A DNA stretch of 54,154 nt. It comes from an uncultured Caulobacter sp. Its GTDB lineage: Bacteria; Pseudomonadota; Alphaproteobacteria; Caulobacterales; Caulobacteraceae. This document shows, piece by piece, positions 41,914 through 51,006 of this stretch. The stretch lies in the NCBI RefSeq assembly GCF_937900395.1, contig NZ_CALCDX010000062.1, forward strand, positions 1-54,154, given 5' to 3'. The notes beneath the pieces were generated by a model, which made no database searches, had not been told where the DNA came from, and saw only the letters and a program-made list of their open reading frames with translations. The position numbers and the translations under genes were made by a program. Within the stretch, counting starts at the first letter, position 1; each line of letters begins with the position of its first letter.

Positions 41914-43400
41914 GCGCGCATCGCCGTCGCCTCGGGGCCTTGCGCTCTCAGCGCCTTGGCCGCCACGTCCAGCGTGCGCACCGGCGGCTCTGGAACTTCG
42001 TCGCCCTCATCGTCTGGCCCCCCACGCGCGCGGAGCGCGGCCACGAAGTTGTCGCGCCAGGCGGTGACGTCCTCGCGACGCACGTTTTCGAACAGGGCCG
42101 TCCAGCGACGCTTGCGCTCGTCCAGGCTCATCGACAACGCCCGCTCGAGCGCGTCTGAGATCTCTTCCGGGCTGTTCGGATTGATGATCAGCGCGTCCTT
42201 CATCTGCCGCGCCGCGCCGGCGAAACGCGACAGGATCAGCACGCCGGGATCATCCGGATCCTGGGCCGCGACATATTCCTTGGCGACCAGGTTCATGCCG
42301 TCGCGCAGCGGCGTGACCAGGGCCGCCTTGGCCGCGCGATAGACGCCGGCCAGCTCGTCGCGCCGGTAGGAGCGGTTCACATAGCGGATCGGCGTGAAGT
42401 CCATCTCGGCATAGGCGCCGTTGATGCGGCCGATCAGCCCGTCTAGCCGGCCGCGCAGGTCCTGATAGGCCTCGACCTGGTCGCGCGAGATCGGAGCGAT
42501 CTGCAGCAGCATCACCTCGCGCCGCATCTCGGGATGGTCGTGCAGGAACCGCTCGTAGCCGACCAGCCGCTCTTCGAGCCCCTTGGAATAGTCCAGGCGG
42601 TCGACGCCCACGATCATCTTGCGAAAGACGCTGTGGGCCATCATCCGATCGTAGGTCTTCCGGGCGTTCTCGCTCTTGACGATCTCCGCGAAGTCCTGAG
42701 CGTCGACGCCGATCGGGAAGGCGGCGGCGCAGGTGCGCCGGCCGAACGCGACCAGCTCGCCCCGGGCGTTCTTCGAACCTTGCACTTCCGAGAACACGTA
42801 CCCCTCGAAAGCCTGCAGGGACTCCTCGGTCTGGAAGCCGATCAGATCGTAGTCGAACAAAGCCTCCACCAGCTGACGGTGGCGGGGCAGGGTGACGACC
42901 AGCTGATGCGCCGGCCAGGGGATGTGCAGGAAGAAGCCGATGCGGTTGGTGATCCCCATCCGCCGCAGCTCTCGGGCCACTGGGATCAGGTGATAGTCGT
43001 GGACCCAGACGATGTCGTCCGGCTCGATCAGCGGGGCCAGGGTCTCGGCGAAGCGGCGGTTGACGCGATCATAGCCCTCGCCGAACGACCGGTCATAGGC
43101 CGTCAGGTCGACGCGGTAGTGGAACAGGGGCCATAGCGTCTTGTTGGCGTAGCCGTTGTAGTACTCCTGGTAGTCGGTCTCCTCGAGATCGACGGTGGCG
43201 ACCGTGACGCCCTCGATCCGCTGCATGTTCAGCTGGCCGGTGAACTCCGGAATGGTCTTGCCGCTCCAGCCGAACCAGATGCCGGAATATTCGCGCAGGG
43301 CCGCGGCCAGGGCCATGGCCAGGCCGCCGACGCTGCCTTCGCCGCCCTCTGCGGGGTTCGGCGGATTGACGCGGTTCGAGACGACGATCAGGCGGCTCAT
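41910..43400 (-). CDS. otsA: Trehalose-6-phosphate synthase
   Basis: A 496-residue GT20 glycosyltransferase that joins UDP-glucose (or ADP-glucose) to glucose-6-phosphate. Marks are SNRVNPPN and GGLAMALAAALREYSGIWFGWSG at the N-terminus, VHDYHLIPVARELRRMG, FFLHIPWPAHQL, FPIGVDAQDF, VDRLDYSKGLEERLVGYERF and LRDGMNLVAKEYVAAQ. Its ATG overlaps the otsB stop (ATGA), giving coupled translation in the order otsB-otsA. Cytoplasmic trehalose synthesis for osmotic and desiccation protection. Confidence 0.97.
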   Translation of the reverse strand: MSRLIVVSNRVNPPNPAEGGEGSVGGLAMALAAALREYSGIWFGWSGKTIPEFTGQLNMQRIEGVTVATVDLEETDYQEYYNGYANKTLWPLFHYRVDLTAYDRSFGEGYDRVNRRFAETLAPLIEPDDIVWVHDYHLIPVARELRRMGITNRIGFFLHIPWPAHQLVVTLPRHRQLVEALFDYDLIGFQTEESLQAFEGYVFSEVQGSKNARGELVAFGRRTCAAAFPIGVDAQDFAEIVKSENARKTYDRMMAHSVFRKMIVGVDRLDYSKGLEERLVGYERFLHDHPEMRREVMLLQIAPISRDQVEAYQDLRGRLDGLIGRINGAYAEMDFTPIRYVNRSYRRDELAGVYRAAKAALVTPLRDGMNLVAKEYVAAQDPDDPGVLILSRFAGAARQMKDALIINPNSPEEISDALERALSMSLDERKRRWTALFENVRREDVTAWRDNFVAALRARGGPDDEGDEVPEPPVRTLDVAAKALRAQGPEATAMRA

Positions 43401-44182
43401 GCATGGACCTCCGCCGTTTCCGTAAGACGTTCCAGCCAGTCGAGGACCTCGCCTGGGCCATTCAGGTGGTAATGCGCCTCGGTGGGTCGCGGCGGGCCGG
43501 CCAGCACGCCGAAGCCTCCCTGGCGACGCGCGGCGGCGAAGCCGTCCTCGTCGGTGAGATCGTCGCCGACGAAGATCGGGGTCGCGCCGACGAACGGCGC
43601 CTCGCTCAGGAAAGCGGCGACCGCCGAACCCTTGTCGGCGCCCGGCGTACGCAGCTCCGCGACCATGTCGCCCAGCTGCAGGACGAGGCCGGTGGCCTGC
43701 GACAGGCGTTCAGCCGCCTCGATCACCGCCTCGGCGCAGGCGGGGGCGTTGCGATAGTGCAGGGCGACGCTGAGGCTCTTGTCCTCGAACAGCAGGCCGC
43801 GCTCGCAGTCGGCGAGTTCGCCGAGAATCCGGCGGGCGTCCTCCAAGCCCGGATGCGGCTTCAGGTCCACGACGGCGCCGCCGGCGGTGCGACGCACCAG
43901 GCCATGGATCGCGCCGATCGCGGCCACGCCGCCGCCCAGGATGTGGTCGAGGTCCGGCAGAGAGCGGCCGCTGACCACGGCGACGCGATCTTCGAAGCGG
44001 TCGCGCAGGCGCGCGATCACCCGGGCGCGGCGCGCGTCGGGACCCACGTCATCGGGACGCGGCATGATCGGCGCCAGGGTGCCGTCGAGATCCAGAAACA
44101 GCGCCGTACGGCGGGCGAGATTGAGCGGCGGGGGCGAGAGATCCACGGACTCCGCCCGCACGACCGGCGTAGCCGCGGTCAT
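43397..44182 (-). CDS. otsB: Trehalose-6-phosphate phosphatase
   Basis: A 261-residue HAD-superfamily phosphatase: nucleophile motif LFLDLDGTLAPI, motif II VVSGRS, and motif IV FVGDDLTDEDGFAAA. It removes phosphate from trehalose-6-phosphate made by OtsA. The ATG at 44182 (MTAATPVVRAES) is used; an upstream in-frame start extends into non-conserved sequence. It overlaps otsA by four bases. Confidence 0.95.
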   Translation of the reverse strand: MTAATPVVRAESVDLSPPPLNLARRTALFLDLDGTLAPIMPRPDDVGPDARRARVIARLRDRFEDRVAVVSGRSLPDLDHILGGGVAAIGAIHGLVRRTAGGAVVDLKPHPGLEDARRILGELADCERGLLFEDKSLSVALHYRNAPACAEAVIEAAERLSQATGLVLQLGDMVAELRTPGADKGSAVAAFLSEAPFVGATPIFVGDDLTDEDGFAAARRQGGFGVLAGPPRPTEAHYHLNGPGEVLDWLERLTETAEVHA

Positions 44183-44320
44183 GACGAGAACCCCCTCATC
44201 TGTAAGCAACATGCGCCAAGAACGCCGTAAGGCCCGGTTCGATCCCCCGTTCACGCTGAAGGTCACGGGTTTGTGCGGAGGATGTGAGGGCGTTTCCGGC
44301 TCGGCGGCAAATCACCCGAT

Positions 44321-44442
44321 CTTCCCGGCGAATGCCGGGACCCAGATCGAACCCACTCAGCTGAACTTGAAGGCGCCGAGCGGTGGCGCTTCATTCCCTA
44401 GACGTTCAGGCTGGATCTGGGCCCCGGCATTCGCCGGGGAAG
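44321..44442. repeat. Intergenic inverted-repeat element, family B copy 2
   Basis: cttcccggcgaatgccggga (44321-44340) and ccccggcattcgccggggaag (44422-44442) pair with few mismatches. The right half, including gttcaggctg and atctgggccccggcattcgc, repeats the copy at 22771-22890. It lies downstream of the TonB receptor gene and upstream of otsB. Confidence 0.75.
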
Positions 44443-44454
44443 TCGGTGGAAGAG

Positions 44455-47322
44455 TTAGAACAGTAACTTCCGCACGCTGAACTGCACGACCCGTCCCCGC
44501 GGATCCAGATAGTCAGGCTGATAGGTCACGGGGATGACGCCAGTGGCGTCGCGGACGGTCTGCTTCTCGTCGAACAGGTTGTTGACCGCCAAGGTCAGCC
44601 GCGTGCCGCGCAGGATCGGATACTTCTGAACCAGGTCGCGGCGGACGCTGAGATTGGCGAATAGGCGCAGGTTGACGGTCGCCAGGCTGGAGAAGTCGAG
44701 GTCCGTCGTGGCGCCGCCGACGCCGCTGTCGACGTGCGTGCCGCTCTTCCAGTTGGCCGAGAGCCGCGCGCCCAGGCCATAGCGGGTGATCCCCGCCTGG
44801 GCCTCGACCTCGTTGCGCGCCTGGCCGCCGCCCGAACCGATCACGTCGCCGTTCAGGAGGTCGAGGACCGGAATCCCGTCGGCGATCGTCACGCGCTCCT
44901 TCAGGTGGACGGTATGGAACAGCGCCAGCTGCAGGCGGGTGGCGCGTGGATTGCCGCCGCCACGACCACCGAAGCCGCCGCCGCCAAAACCGCCGCCAGG
45001 ACCGCGCGCACCGTCGCCGCGTCCGCCGCCGTCAAAGCCGGTGCGCGGGACGGTGTCGCCGACCGCAGGCGCCTGAGCCTGCTGCTGTTGGGCGTTGGGA
45101 TCGGACGGCGTATCGCTGGGCGGCGTTTGCGGACGATCCGTGGGGTCCGCGCTAGGCCGCTCGCCTTGTGCGCCGCCGAAGCGGGGACGGAAGTCGCCAG
45201 GCTGGGGCGGCGGCGTCTTGCCGATCTGGCGCGAGAAGTTGAAGCCCCAGCGGAACTGCTCGCTCTCGCGCTTGGCGAAGTTCACCGGGCGGGTGTCGAT
45301 ACGGGTCAGAACGCCGTTGGCGTCGCGCGTGAACCGGTCGGGGAAGGCCGCCTCAACCGCCGCCGTGGCGGCGGGGAAGCTGGCGACCGGGTTGTCGATG
45401 CGCACGCGGCTGTAGTTGGCGGTCAGGGACAGGCCCTGCACCTGCTCGGGCTTCCAGGTCGCGCCCAGGCGCAGGACGTTGCGGGTCTCGGCCCTCAGGT
45501 CGGCGTTGCCGCCGCTGATCCGGGTGACGTCGACGCTCTGGCCGCGCACATAGTCGAAGACCTGGGCGTTGGGCGTGGTGATCAGCGGATTGCCCAGCTG
45601 GCTGATGCTGGGGGCGTTCTCCTGGCGGGTCGCCGAGACGATGAAGCTGACCGGCTTGATCGGCGACCAGTTCACGCCGCCGCCGATCGTGGTCAGGCTG
45701 CCGAAGTCCGAGACTGAACGAATGGCGAGGTTCAGGTTGGTCGAGAGATCGCCGATCCCGGCGCGCACCCCCTTGCGGCGGCTGGCCAGCGGCAGGTCGA
45801 AGCTGACCTGGGCGTTGGCGTCGCCGCGCGACAGCTCGCTGTCGCTCTCGACGCCCGAGCGGCGCGAGGTGGCGGTCAGGCGCGAGCCGGTGACGCCGAG
45901 CTTCAGCGTGGTCGACAGGTCGCCCGCGCGGAGTTTGGCCAAGGCGCCGTTGGCGACGAACTGCAGGTCGCCGCTGTCGGTGGTCGAGCGGGCGCGGTCG
46001 GTGTTGACGGAGAGGCCTGTCAGCGGCGCGAACGGATTGAGCGTGGGATCCAGCGCGGTCAGTCGCGTCTGCACCGCCGTGACGTCGACGCCGCGGTCGG
46101 TCTCGGTCTTGCTGATCGCGTGGTCGTAGTTGCCGGTCAGCGACAGCCGCAGGTCCTCGGTGTCGCGATTCAGGGTGAAGCCGGCGTGGCCCGAGAGGTT
46201 GCGGTTCGTCTGGCCCAGGGCGTCCTGGTCGCCGAGATAGCGATACAGCGCCACGTCCTGGCCGAAGGGCGAGAACGGATCGGCGGCGGGGATCACCAGG
46301 CGTGCGCGGGCCGGACCCTGCAGGGAGTCGCTCTGCGACGCGGTCAGACCCAGGTTCAGCGTGGCCGAGACATTGTCGAGGATGGTGCGGTTGGTGACGC
46401 TGTTGATCGACAGTTGCCGGCTGCGCGGCAGCAGGGTGCGGTCGTCGGTGATGTCGCTGGCGTTGGCGCGGTTCGCGCCCGGCAGGAAGGCGGCGAGGGC
46501 TTGAGCGCCGCTCGCGGCGGAGGCGGGGACGCCGACGACCGTCACCGGCGTTCCGGCCAGGGCGCTGAGGCTCGTCAGCGGGCCGCCGTCGACCGAGGCG
46601 ATGTTGCCGGTGAAGTCGTAGAGCCCGCTAGTGCCGCGGCTGACCAGATCCCGATCGCTCTCCAGCAGCTGGTCGCTGTTCTGGATCTTGATGGCGAGGT
46701 TCGTCCGACCCTCGCGGTTCAGCCGCAGCTGGCTCCAGTTCAGCTGCTCGCTCGTCTGGCCGCCCTCGGTCGAGCCGCCGACCGTGGCGTCGACCGTCGA
46801 GGCGCGGAAGCGCTGGCGCAGCACGATGTTCACGACCTTCTGGTCGGCGGTGTAGCCGTACTTGAGCGCCACTTCCTCGGGCAGGATCTCGACCCGCTGG
46901 ATGGCCTCGGTCGGGATGTCGCGCATTTCGCCCGGCCCCGAAATGCGCCGGCCGTTCAGCAGCACGACGGGAGCGCCGCCAAGACCGCTGGTGGTCTGCG
47001 GCGTCAACTCGGTCAGCAGATCCTCCATCGACGAGACGCCGAAGGACCGCACGTCGGCGGCGGTGAAGGTCTCCTCCGGCGGGATATCGCCCAGCACCGC
47101 GCCGAACGGCTTGCCGCTGGCGGTGATGGTGATGGCCTCGACCTCGGTTTCAGGATCCTCGGGCGTCGCCGGCTTTTGAGCGGCTTGTGGAGCGCGCTGC
47201 GGGACCGGCGCGGCGGGGGTGGCTTGCGAGGAAGGGGCGGGGGGCTTGGCGTCTTGAGCCTGGGCGCCGCCGGCGGCGACGCATCCCAGGAGACCGACCA
47301 GGGCCAGCTTACGACTCGTCAA
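44455..47322 (-). CDS. TonB-dependent outer-membrane receptor
   Basis: A 955-residue receptor with a signal peptide (ALVGLLGCVAAGGAQAQ), a Pro/Ala linker, a plug domain at about 60-175 (ADVRSFGVSSMEDLLTELTPQT, VVLLNGRRISGPGEM, PTEAIQRVEILPEEVALKYGY) and a long beta-barrel ending YLDPRGRVVQFSVRKLLF with the C-terminal aromatic. Residues about 698-795 are a low-complexity insert: Pro-rich, then QQQQ, then a Gly/Phe/Arg run. The ligand is unknown. It lies between a GH15 glycosidase and otsBA on the same strand, which suggests a sugar but does not prove it. Confidence 0.9.
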   Translation of the reverse strand: MTSRKLALVGLLGCVAAGGAQAQDAKPPAPSSQATPAAPVPQRAPQAAQKPATPEDPETEVEAITITASGKPFGAVLGDIPPEETFTAADVRSFGVSSMEDLLTELTPQTTSGLGGAPVVLLNGRRISGPGEMRDIPTEAIQRVEILPEEVALKYGYTADQKVVNIVLRQRFRASTVDATVGGSTEGGQTSEQLNWSQLRLNREGRTNLAIKIQNSDQLLESDRDLVSRGTSGLYDFTGNIASVDGGPLTSLSALAGTPVTVVGVPASAASGAQALAAFLPGANRANASDITDDRTLLPRSRQLSINSVTNRTILDNVSATLNLGLTASQSDSLQGPARARLVIPAADPFSPFGQDVALYRYLGDQDALGQTNRNLSGHAGFTLNRDTEDLRLSLTGNYDHAISKTETDRGVDVTAVQTRLTALDPTLNPFAPLTGLSVNTDRARSTTDSGDLQFVANGALAKLRAGDLSTTLKLGVTGSRLTATSRRSGVESDSELSRGDANAQVSFDLPLASRRKGVRAGIGDLSTNLNLAIRSVSDFGSLTTIGGGVNWSPIKPVSFIVSATRQENAPSISQLGNPLITTPNAQVFDYVRGQSVDVTRISGGNADLRAETRNVLRLGATWKPEQVQGLSLTANYSRVRIDNPVASFPAATAAVEAAFPDRFTRDANGVLTRIDTRPVNFAKRESEQFRWGFNFSRQIGKTPPPQPGDFRPRFGGAQGERPSADPTDRPQTPPSDTPSDPNAQQQQAQAPAVGDTVPRTGFDGGGRGDGARGPGGGFGGGGFGGRGGGNPRATRLQLALFHTVHLKERVTIADGIPVLDLLNGDVIGSGGGQARNEVEAQAGITRYGLGARLSANWKSGTHVDSGVGGATTDLDFSSLATVNLRLFANLSVRRDLVQKYPILRGTRLTLAVNNLFDEKQTVRDATGVIPVTYQPDYLDPRGRVVQFSVRKLLF

Positions 47323-47427
47323 AAGTCACTCCGAAGTCTCGATGTCCCAGCATCGCCAATGGCTGCGGGATATGGCGTATGGATTTCAATGTTTGCTGAG
47401 CCTGCAACATCCCGGCCTTGCGATCGC

Positions 47428-49227
47428 CTAACGAACGGATGTCCAAGGCCGGCTCAGCAGCACCGCGCAGTTGATCAGCCCGACCAGCGAATAGGTCTGC
47501 GGGTAGTTCCCCCAGAGCTCGCCGTCCGCGAAGCCGATGTCCTCCGACAGCAGGCCCGCGCCGGTGCGACGGCTCAGCATGTCCTCGAACAGCTCCCGCG
47601 CCTCGTTAGAGCGGCCCTGCAGGTGCAGCGCCTCGATCAGCCAGAAGGTGCAGATGTTGAACGCCGTCTGGGGCGAGCCGAAGTCGTCGGGGATGGCGTA
47701 GCGCAGCAGATAGGCCCCGCGCCGCAGCCCTTCCTCCACTGCTTTCAGGGTGGCGACGTTGCGCGGGTCCTCGGCCTTGTGGAAGCGCAGGTCGACCAGC
47801 TGCAGCAAGGAGGCGTCCAGTTCGTCGCCCTCGAAGGTGGCGGCGAAGCGGCCCAGCTCGGCGTTCCAGGCGCGATCCTCGATCACCTTGCGCACGTGCG
47901 CGGCGCGGCCGTTCCAGAAGGCGGCCTTCTCGGTCAGGCCCAGCTTCTCGGCGGCGTTGCCCAGGCGATCGCAGGCCGCCCAGCACATGGCCGAGGAATA
48001 GGTGTGGACGTTGGCGCGGCCCCGGAACTCCCAGAGGCTGGCGTCGGGCTGGTCGTGCAGGCGGAAAGCCTGCTCGCCGACCGGTTCCAGCGCCTCGAAG
48101 TCGTCGACCGTGGCGGGACGCAGGAGCCGCTCGTCGAAGAAGGCCTGCACCGTCGACAGCACGATCTGGCCGTAGACGTCGTTCTGGATGTGCTCGAAGG
48201 CCTGGTTGCCCACCCGCACCGGTCCCATGCCGCGATAGCCGGGCAGGTCGGGGGCGAAGCGCTCGGTCAGCACCTCCTCGAAGCCGACGCCGAACAGCGG
48301 CTGGATGTGACCGCCCTCGGCGCGATCGACGATGTTGCGCAGATAGCCGAGATAGTTCTCCAGCACGTCGACCGCGCCCAGCCGGTTCAGGGCCTGGACC
48401 ACGTAATAGGCGTCGCGCAGCCAGCAGTAGCGGTAGTCCCAGTTGCGGCCGCTGTCGGCGTGTTCGGGGATCGAGGTAGTGAGCGCCGCGACGATGGCGC
48501 CGGTCTCCTCGTGCTGGCAGAGCTTCAGGGTGATGGCCGCGCGGATCACCGCCGTCTGCCATTCCAGCGGCACGGCCAGGCCGCGGACCCAGTGTTTCCA
48601 GTAGCTCTCGGTCTCGCGCAGCATGCGCTCGCAGGTGGGGCCCACCGGGGCCTCGAAGCCTTCGTCGGCGCCCAGGAACATGGCGATCGGCTTTTCCAGG
48701 CGGAACGTGCGCTCTTCCAGGATGTGTGAGACCGGCGCGTCGGTGGTCAGCCGCATCGTCATGTCCGAGCACAGGTAGCGGATGTGGTGCGAGCCACGGG
48801 TGTGCTCGGCGACCTTGGCGCCCCAGCTCGCCGTGGGCCGCAGGCGCAGGGTGATGCGGGCCACGCCCACCAGCGGCCGGATCAGGCGGATGAAGGCGGT
48901 CGGGCGGAAGATGCGGCCGAACTGCTCGTAGCGCGGGGCGAAGTCGATGATCTCGATCCGCGCCCCGTCCAGGTCGGCGATCTCGGTGCGCAGGATCGGG
49001 GTGTTGCGGATATAGCCCTGGCGGACCTCGGCCCGGCGATCGACCTGGACGTCCCACAGGCCCTTGGCGTCCTGGCCGTCGGGATCGGCGTCGTCGAGCA
49101 GGGCGCTGAACACCGGATCGGAGTCCACGCGCGGCGCGCAGGCCCAGACGAAGCGGCCGGCGGTGTCGATCAGGGCGCTGACCGCGCAGTTGCCGATCGG
49201 AAAGAGGTCGAGCGTCTTCTTTTGCAA
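47428..49227 (-). CDS. GH15-family glucoamylase/trehalase-type glycosidase
   Basis: A 599-residue protein. The N-terminal beta-sandwich (IGNCAVSALIDTAGRFVWACAPRVDSDPVF) is followed by an (alpha/alpha)6 barrel with NWDYRYCWLRDAYYVVQAL, a Trp-Glu in SLWEFRGRANVHTYSSAMCW (likely general acid) and LLSEDIGFADGELWGNYPQTYS (likely general base). Bacterial members next to otsBA are often trehalases or glucoamylases. No signal peptide, so cytoplasmic. Start TTG at 49227 with AGGGA eight bases upstream; no ATG fits the family N-terminus. Confidence 0.88.
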   Translation of the reverse strand: MQKKTLDLFPIGNCAVSALIDTAGRFVWACAPRVDSDPVFSALLDDADPDGQDAKGLWDVQVDRRAEVRQGYIRNTPILRTEIADLDGARIEIIDFAPRYEQFGRIFRPTAFIRLIRPLVGVARITLRLRPTASWGAKVAEHTRGSHHIRYLCSDMTMRLTTDAPVSHILEERTFRLEKPIAMFLGADEGFEAPVGPTCERMLRETESYWKHWVRGLAVPLEWQTAVIRAAITLKLCQHEETGAIVAALTTSIPEHADSGRNWDYRYCWLRDAYYVVQALNRLGAVDVLENYLGYLRNIVDRAEGGHIQPLFGVGFEEVLTERFAPDLPGYRGMGPVRVGNQAFEHIQNDVYGQIVLSTVQAFFDERLLRPATVDDFEALEPVGEQAFRLHDQPDASLWEFRGRANVHTYSSAMCWAACDRLGNAAEKLGLTEKAAFWNGRAAHVRKVIEDRAWNAELGRFAATFEGDELDASLLQLVDLRFHKAEDPRNVATLKAVEEGLRRGAYLLRYAIPDDFGSPQTAFNICTFWLIEALHLQGRSNEARELFEDMLSRRTGAGLLSEDIGFADGELWGNYPQTYSLVGLINCAVLLSRPWTSVR

Positions 49228-49271
49228 GGTCTTGTTCCCTGTCGCCCCCAGCGGCCCCGGTCGCCGTTTGA

Positions 49272-49297
49272 AACCAACAGTGTGGCTTGCGGGTTCC
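49272..49297 (-). promoter_or_regulatory. Possible SigT (EcfG)-like promoter of the GH15 gene
   Basis: On the minus strand GGAAC, 17 bases, GGTT, against the EcfG consensus GGAAC-N16/17-CGTT (one mismatch in the -10). It lies about 45 bases before the TTG start. Confidence 0.3.
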
Positions 49298-49387
49298 TGT
49301 CTTCGAGAAATCCGTCGCGATTGTGTGGCGGAAGGGTGGGGCGCGGTTCCGTCGCGTTGACGGCGCAGGTCCAGGCGACCATCTGAA

Positions 49388-50932
49388 ATGGACGACGCGG
49401 CGTGGCCGCGCGAGACGACGGATAGTGTGACGGTGAAGCGAGTCTTGAGATCCTGCGGCGTCCTGGCGGCGGCGCTGAGCGTGCTTCCCGTCTCGCCGGT
49501 CCTGGCCCAATCCCAGAGCCCGCCCGTCGCCGCCGGTCGCCAGGTGCAGGCGGTTCCGATGGTTCCCGCCAAGCCGGCGGTCGACCTGGCCGCGCTGTCG
49601 CTGAACGCCAGCCAGGCCGACGCCCTGGCCCAGGCGCTGCGCGGCGCGGACGCTCACGGATTGCCGCCGGAGAAATTCGCGCCGGACGCGGCGATGGCCC
49701 TGATGGCCGGCCAGGACCCGGCGGGACGCGCCATGGGCCAGGCGCAGCTGATCGAGCTGACCCTGGCCTACGCCCATGCGGTCCATGTCGGACGTCTGCC
49801 GGTCAGCGGCTTCATGACCGAGTGGGGGTTGCGGCCGGACGCCTATGATCCCGCGCCTGACTTCGCCGCCGCCGTCCAGCAGGACCGGCTCGCCGCCTGG
49901 CTGGCCAGCCTGCCGCCGCCCTATACGGGCTATCAGACGTTGATGACGGGCCTGGCGACCTATCGCGGTCTCGCGGCCAAGGGCGGCTGGGCCGTCACGC
50001 CCTCGGGACCCAGCCTGACCGAAGGCATGACCGATCCGCGTGTGAAGGCTTTGCGGGCGCGTCTGTCGGTCGAGGATCCGACGGTCGCCCGGACCGGCAG
50101 CGACGTCTACGACCCGGCGTTGGTCCAGGCCGTGCAGCGGGCGCAGAAGCGTTTCGGCCTCGATCCCGACGGCGTGGTCGGGCCCGGAACCCTGAACGCC
50201 CTCAATGTCCCGATCCAGCGGCGCATCGACCAGATCGTGGCGAATATGGAGCGCTGGCGCTGGCTGCCGCAGACGCTGCCGGCCGACCGCATCCAGGTCA
50301 ACGTCGCCGCCGCCGTCATGTCGGTGTTCCAGCAGGACGCGCCGACCCTGACCATGCGGGCGGTCACCGGCCGTCCGGGCGACGAGACACCGATGCTGTC
50401 GTCGATGATTCACAGCGTGGTGCTGAACCCGCCCTGGAATGTGCCGCAGTCGATCGCGACCAAGGAGCTCTGGCCCAAGGAGAAGGCCAGTCCCGGCTAT
50501 CTGGCGCGTAACGACTTCATCGTGATCCCGACAGGAGACGGCGGCTCGCGCCTGCAGCAGAAGGCCGGCCCCAAGGCGGCGCTGGGCCAGGTGAAGTTCG
50601 ATTTCGACAATCCCTATGGCGTCTATCTGCACGACACGCCCAGCCGCTCGAAGTTCGACAGCTTCAGCCGCCTGGCCAGTCACGGCTGCGTGCGCCTGCA
50701 AAAGCCGATCGAGCTGGTGAAGCTCCTGATGGCCGGCGACCCTGTCTGGACGCCGGAAAAGATCGACGCGACCCTGGCCTCTGGCGACACCGTGCGCGCC
50801 AAGCTGCCCCAGCAGATGGCGGTCTTCCTGCTATACTGGACGGCCTATGTGACGCCGGACGGGCAGGTGAACTTCCGCGACGATCCGTATGGCTGGGACA
50901 AGGAGCTGGTGCAGCGTATCGCCGCACTGTGA
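49388..50932 (+). CDS. L,D-transpeptidase (YcbB/LdtD type)
   Basis: About 500-514 residues. A signal peptide (VLRSCGVLAAALSVLPVSPVLAQ) is followed by a helical scaffold domain, a peptidoglycan-binding domain (PALVQAVQRAQKRFGLDPDG, then VVGPGTLNALN) at about 240-275, and a YkuD catalytic domain with SHGCVRLQKPIEL (His432, Cys434 by the 49388 start). YcbB-type enzymes make 3-3 mDap-mDap cross-links in peptidoglycan. The ATG at 49388 is given; GTG at 49427 or 49433 would leave a shorter, more typical signal peptide. A MepK-like gene follows 74 bases on. Confidence 0.92.
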   Translation: MDDAAWPRETTDSVTVKRVLRSCGVLAAALSVLPVSPVLAQSQSPPVAAGRQVQAVPMVPAKPAVDLAALSLNASQADALAQALRGADAHGLPPEKFAPDAAMALMAGQDPAGRAMGQAQLIELTLAYAHAVHVGRLPVSGFMTEWGLRPDAYDPAPDFAAAVQQDRLAAWLASLPPPYTGYQTLMTGLATYRGLAAKGGWAVTPSGPSLTEGMTDPRVKALRARLSVEDPTVARTGSDVYDPALVQAVQRAQKRFGLDPDGVVGPGTLNALNVPIQRRIDQIVANMERWRWLPQTLPADRIQVNVAAAVMSVFQQDAPTLTMRAVTGRPGDETPMLSSMIHSVVLNPPWNVPQSIATKELWPKEKASPGYLARNDFIVIPTGDGGSRLQQKAGPKAALGQVKFDFDNPYGVYLHDTPSRSKFDSFSRLASHGCVRLQKPIELVKLLMAGDPVWTPEKIDATLASGDTVRAKLPQQMAVFLLYWTAYVTPDGQVNFRDDPYGWDKELVQRIAAL

Positions 50933-51006
50933 CCCGGCTCAGCTTGCATTCTTAACGTTCTTGCGGTGTCCTGCCCGCACTTCAGTGTCGGGTAAGGGCG
51001 TAACGC

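Noticed and set aside
44183..44280. SigT-type promoter before otsB
   Set aside because: GAAC and CGTT words are present but with spacings of 12 or 24 bases, not 16-17.
47606..50701. 1,031-codon minus-strand frame and an 869-codon plus-strand frame (46120-48729)
   Set aside because: Both are shadows of the GH15, TonB receptor and L,D-transpeptidase genes with biased, motif-free translations.
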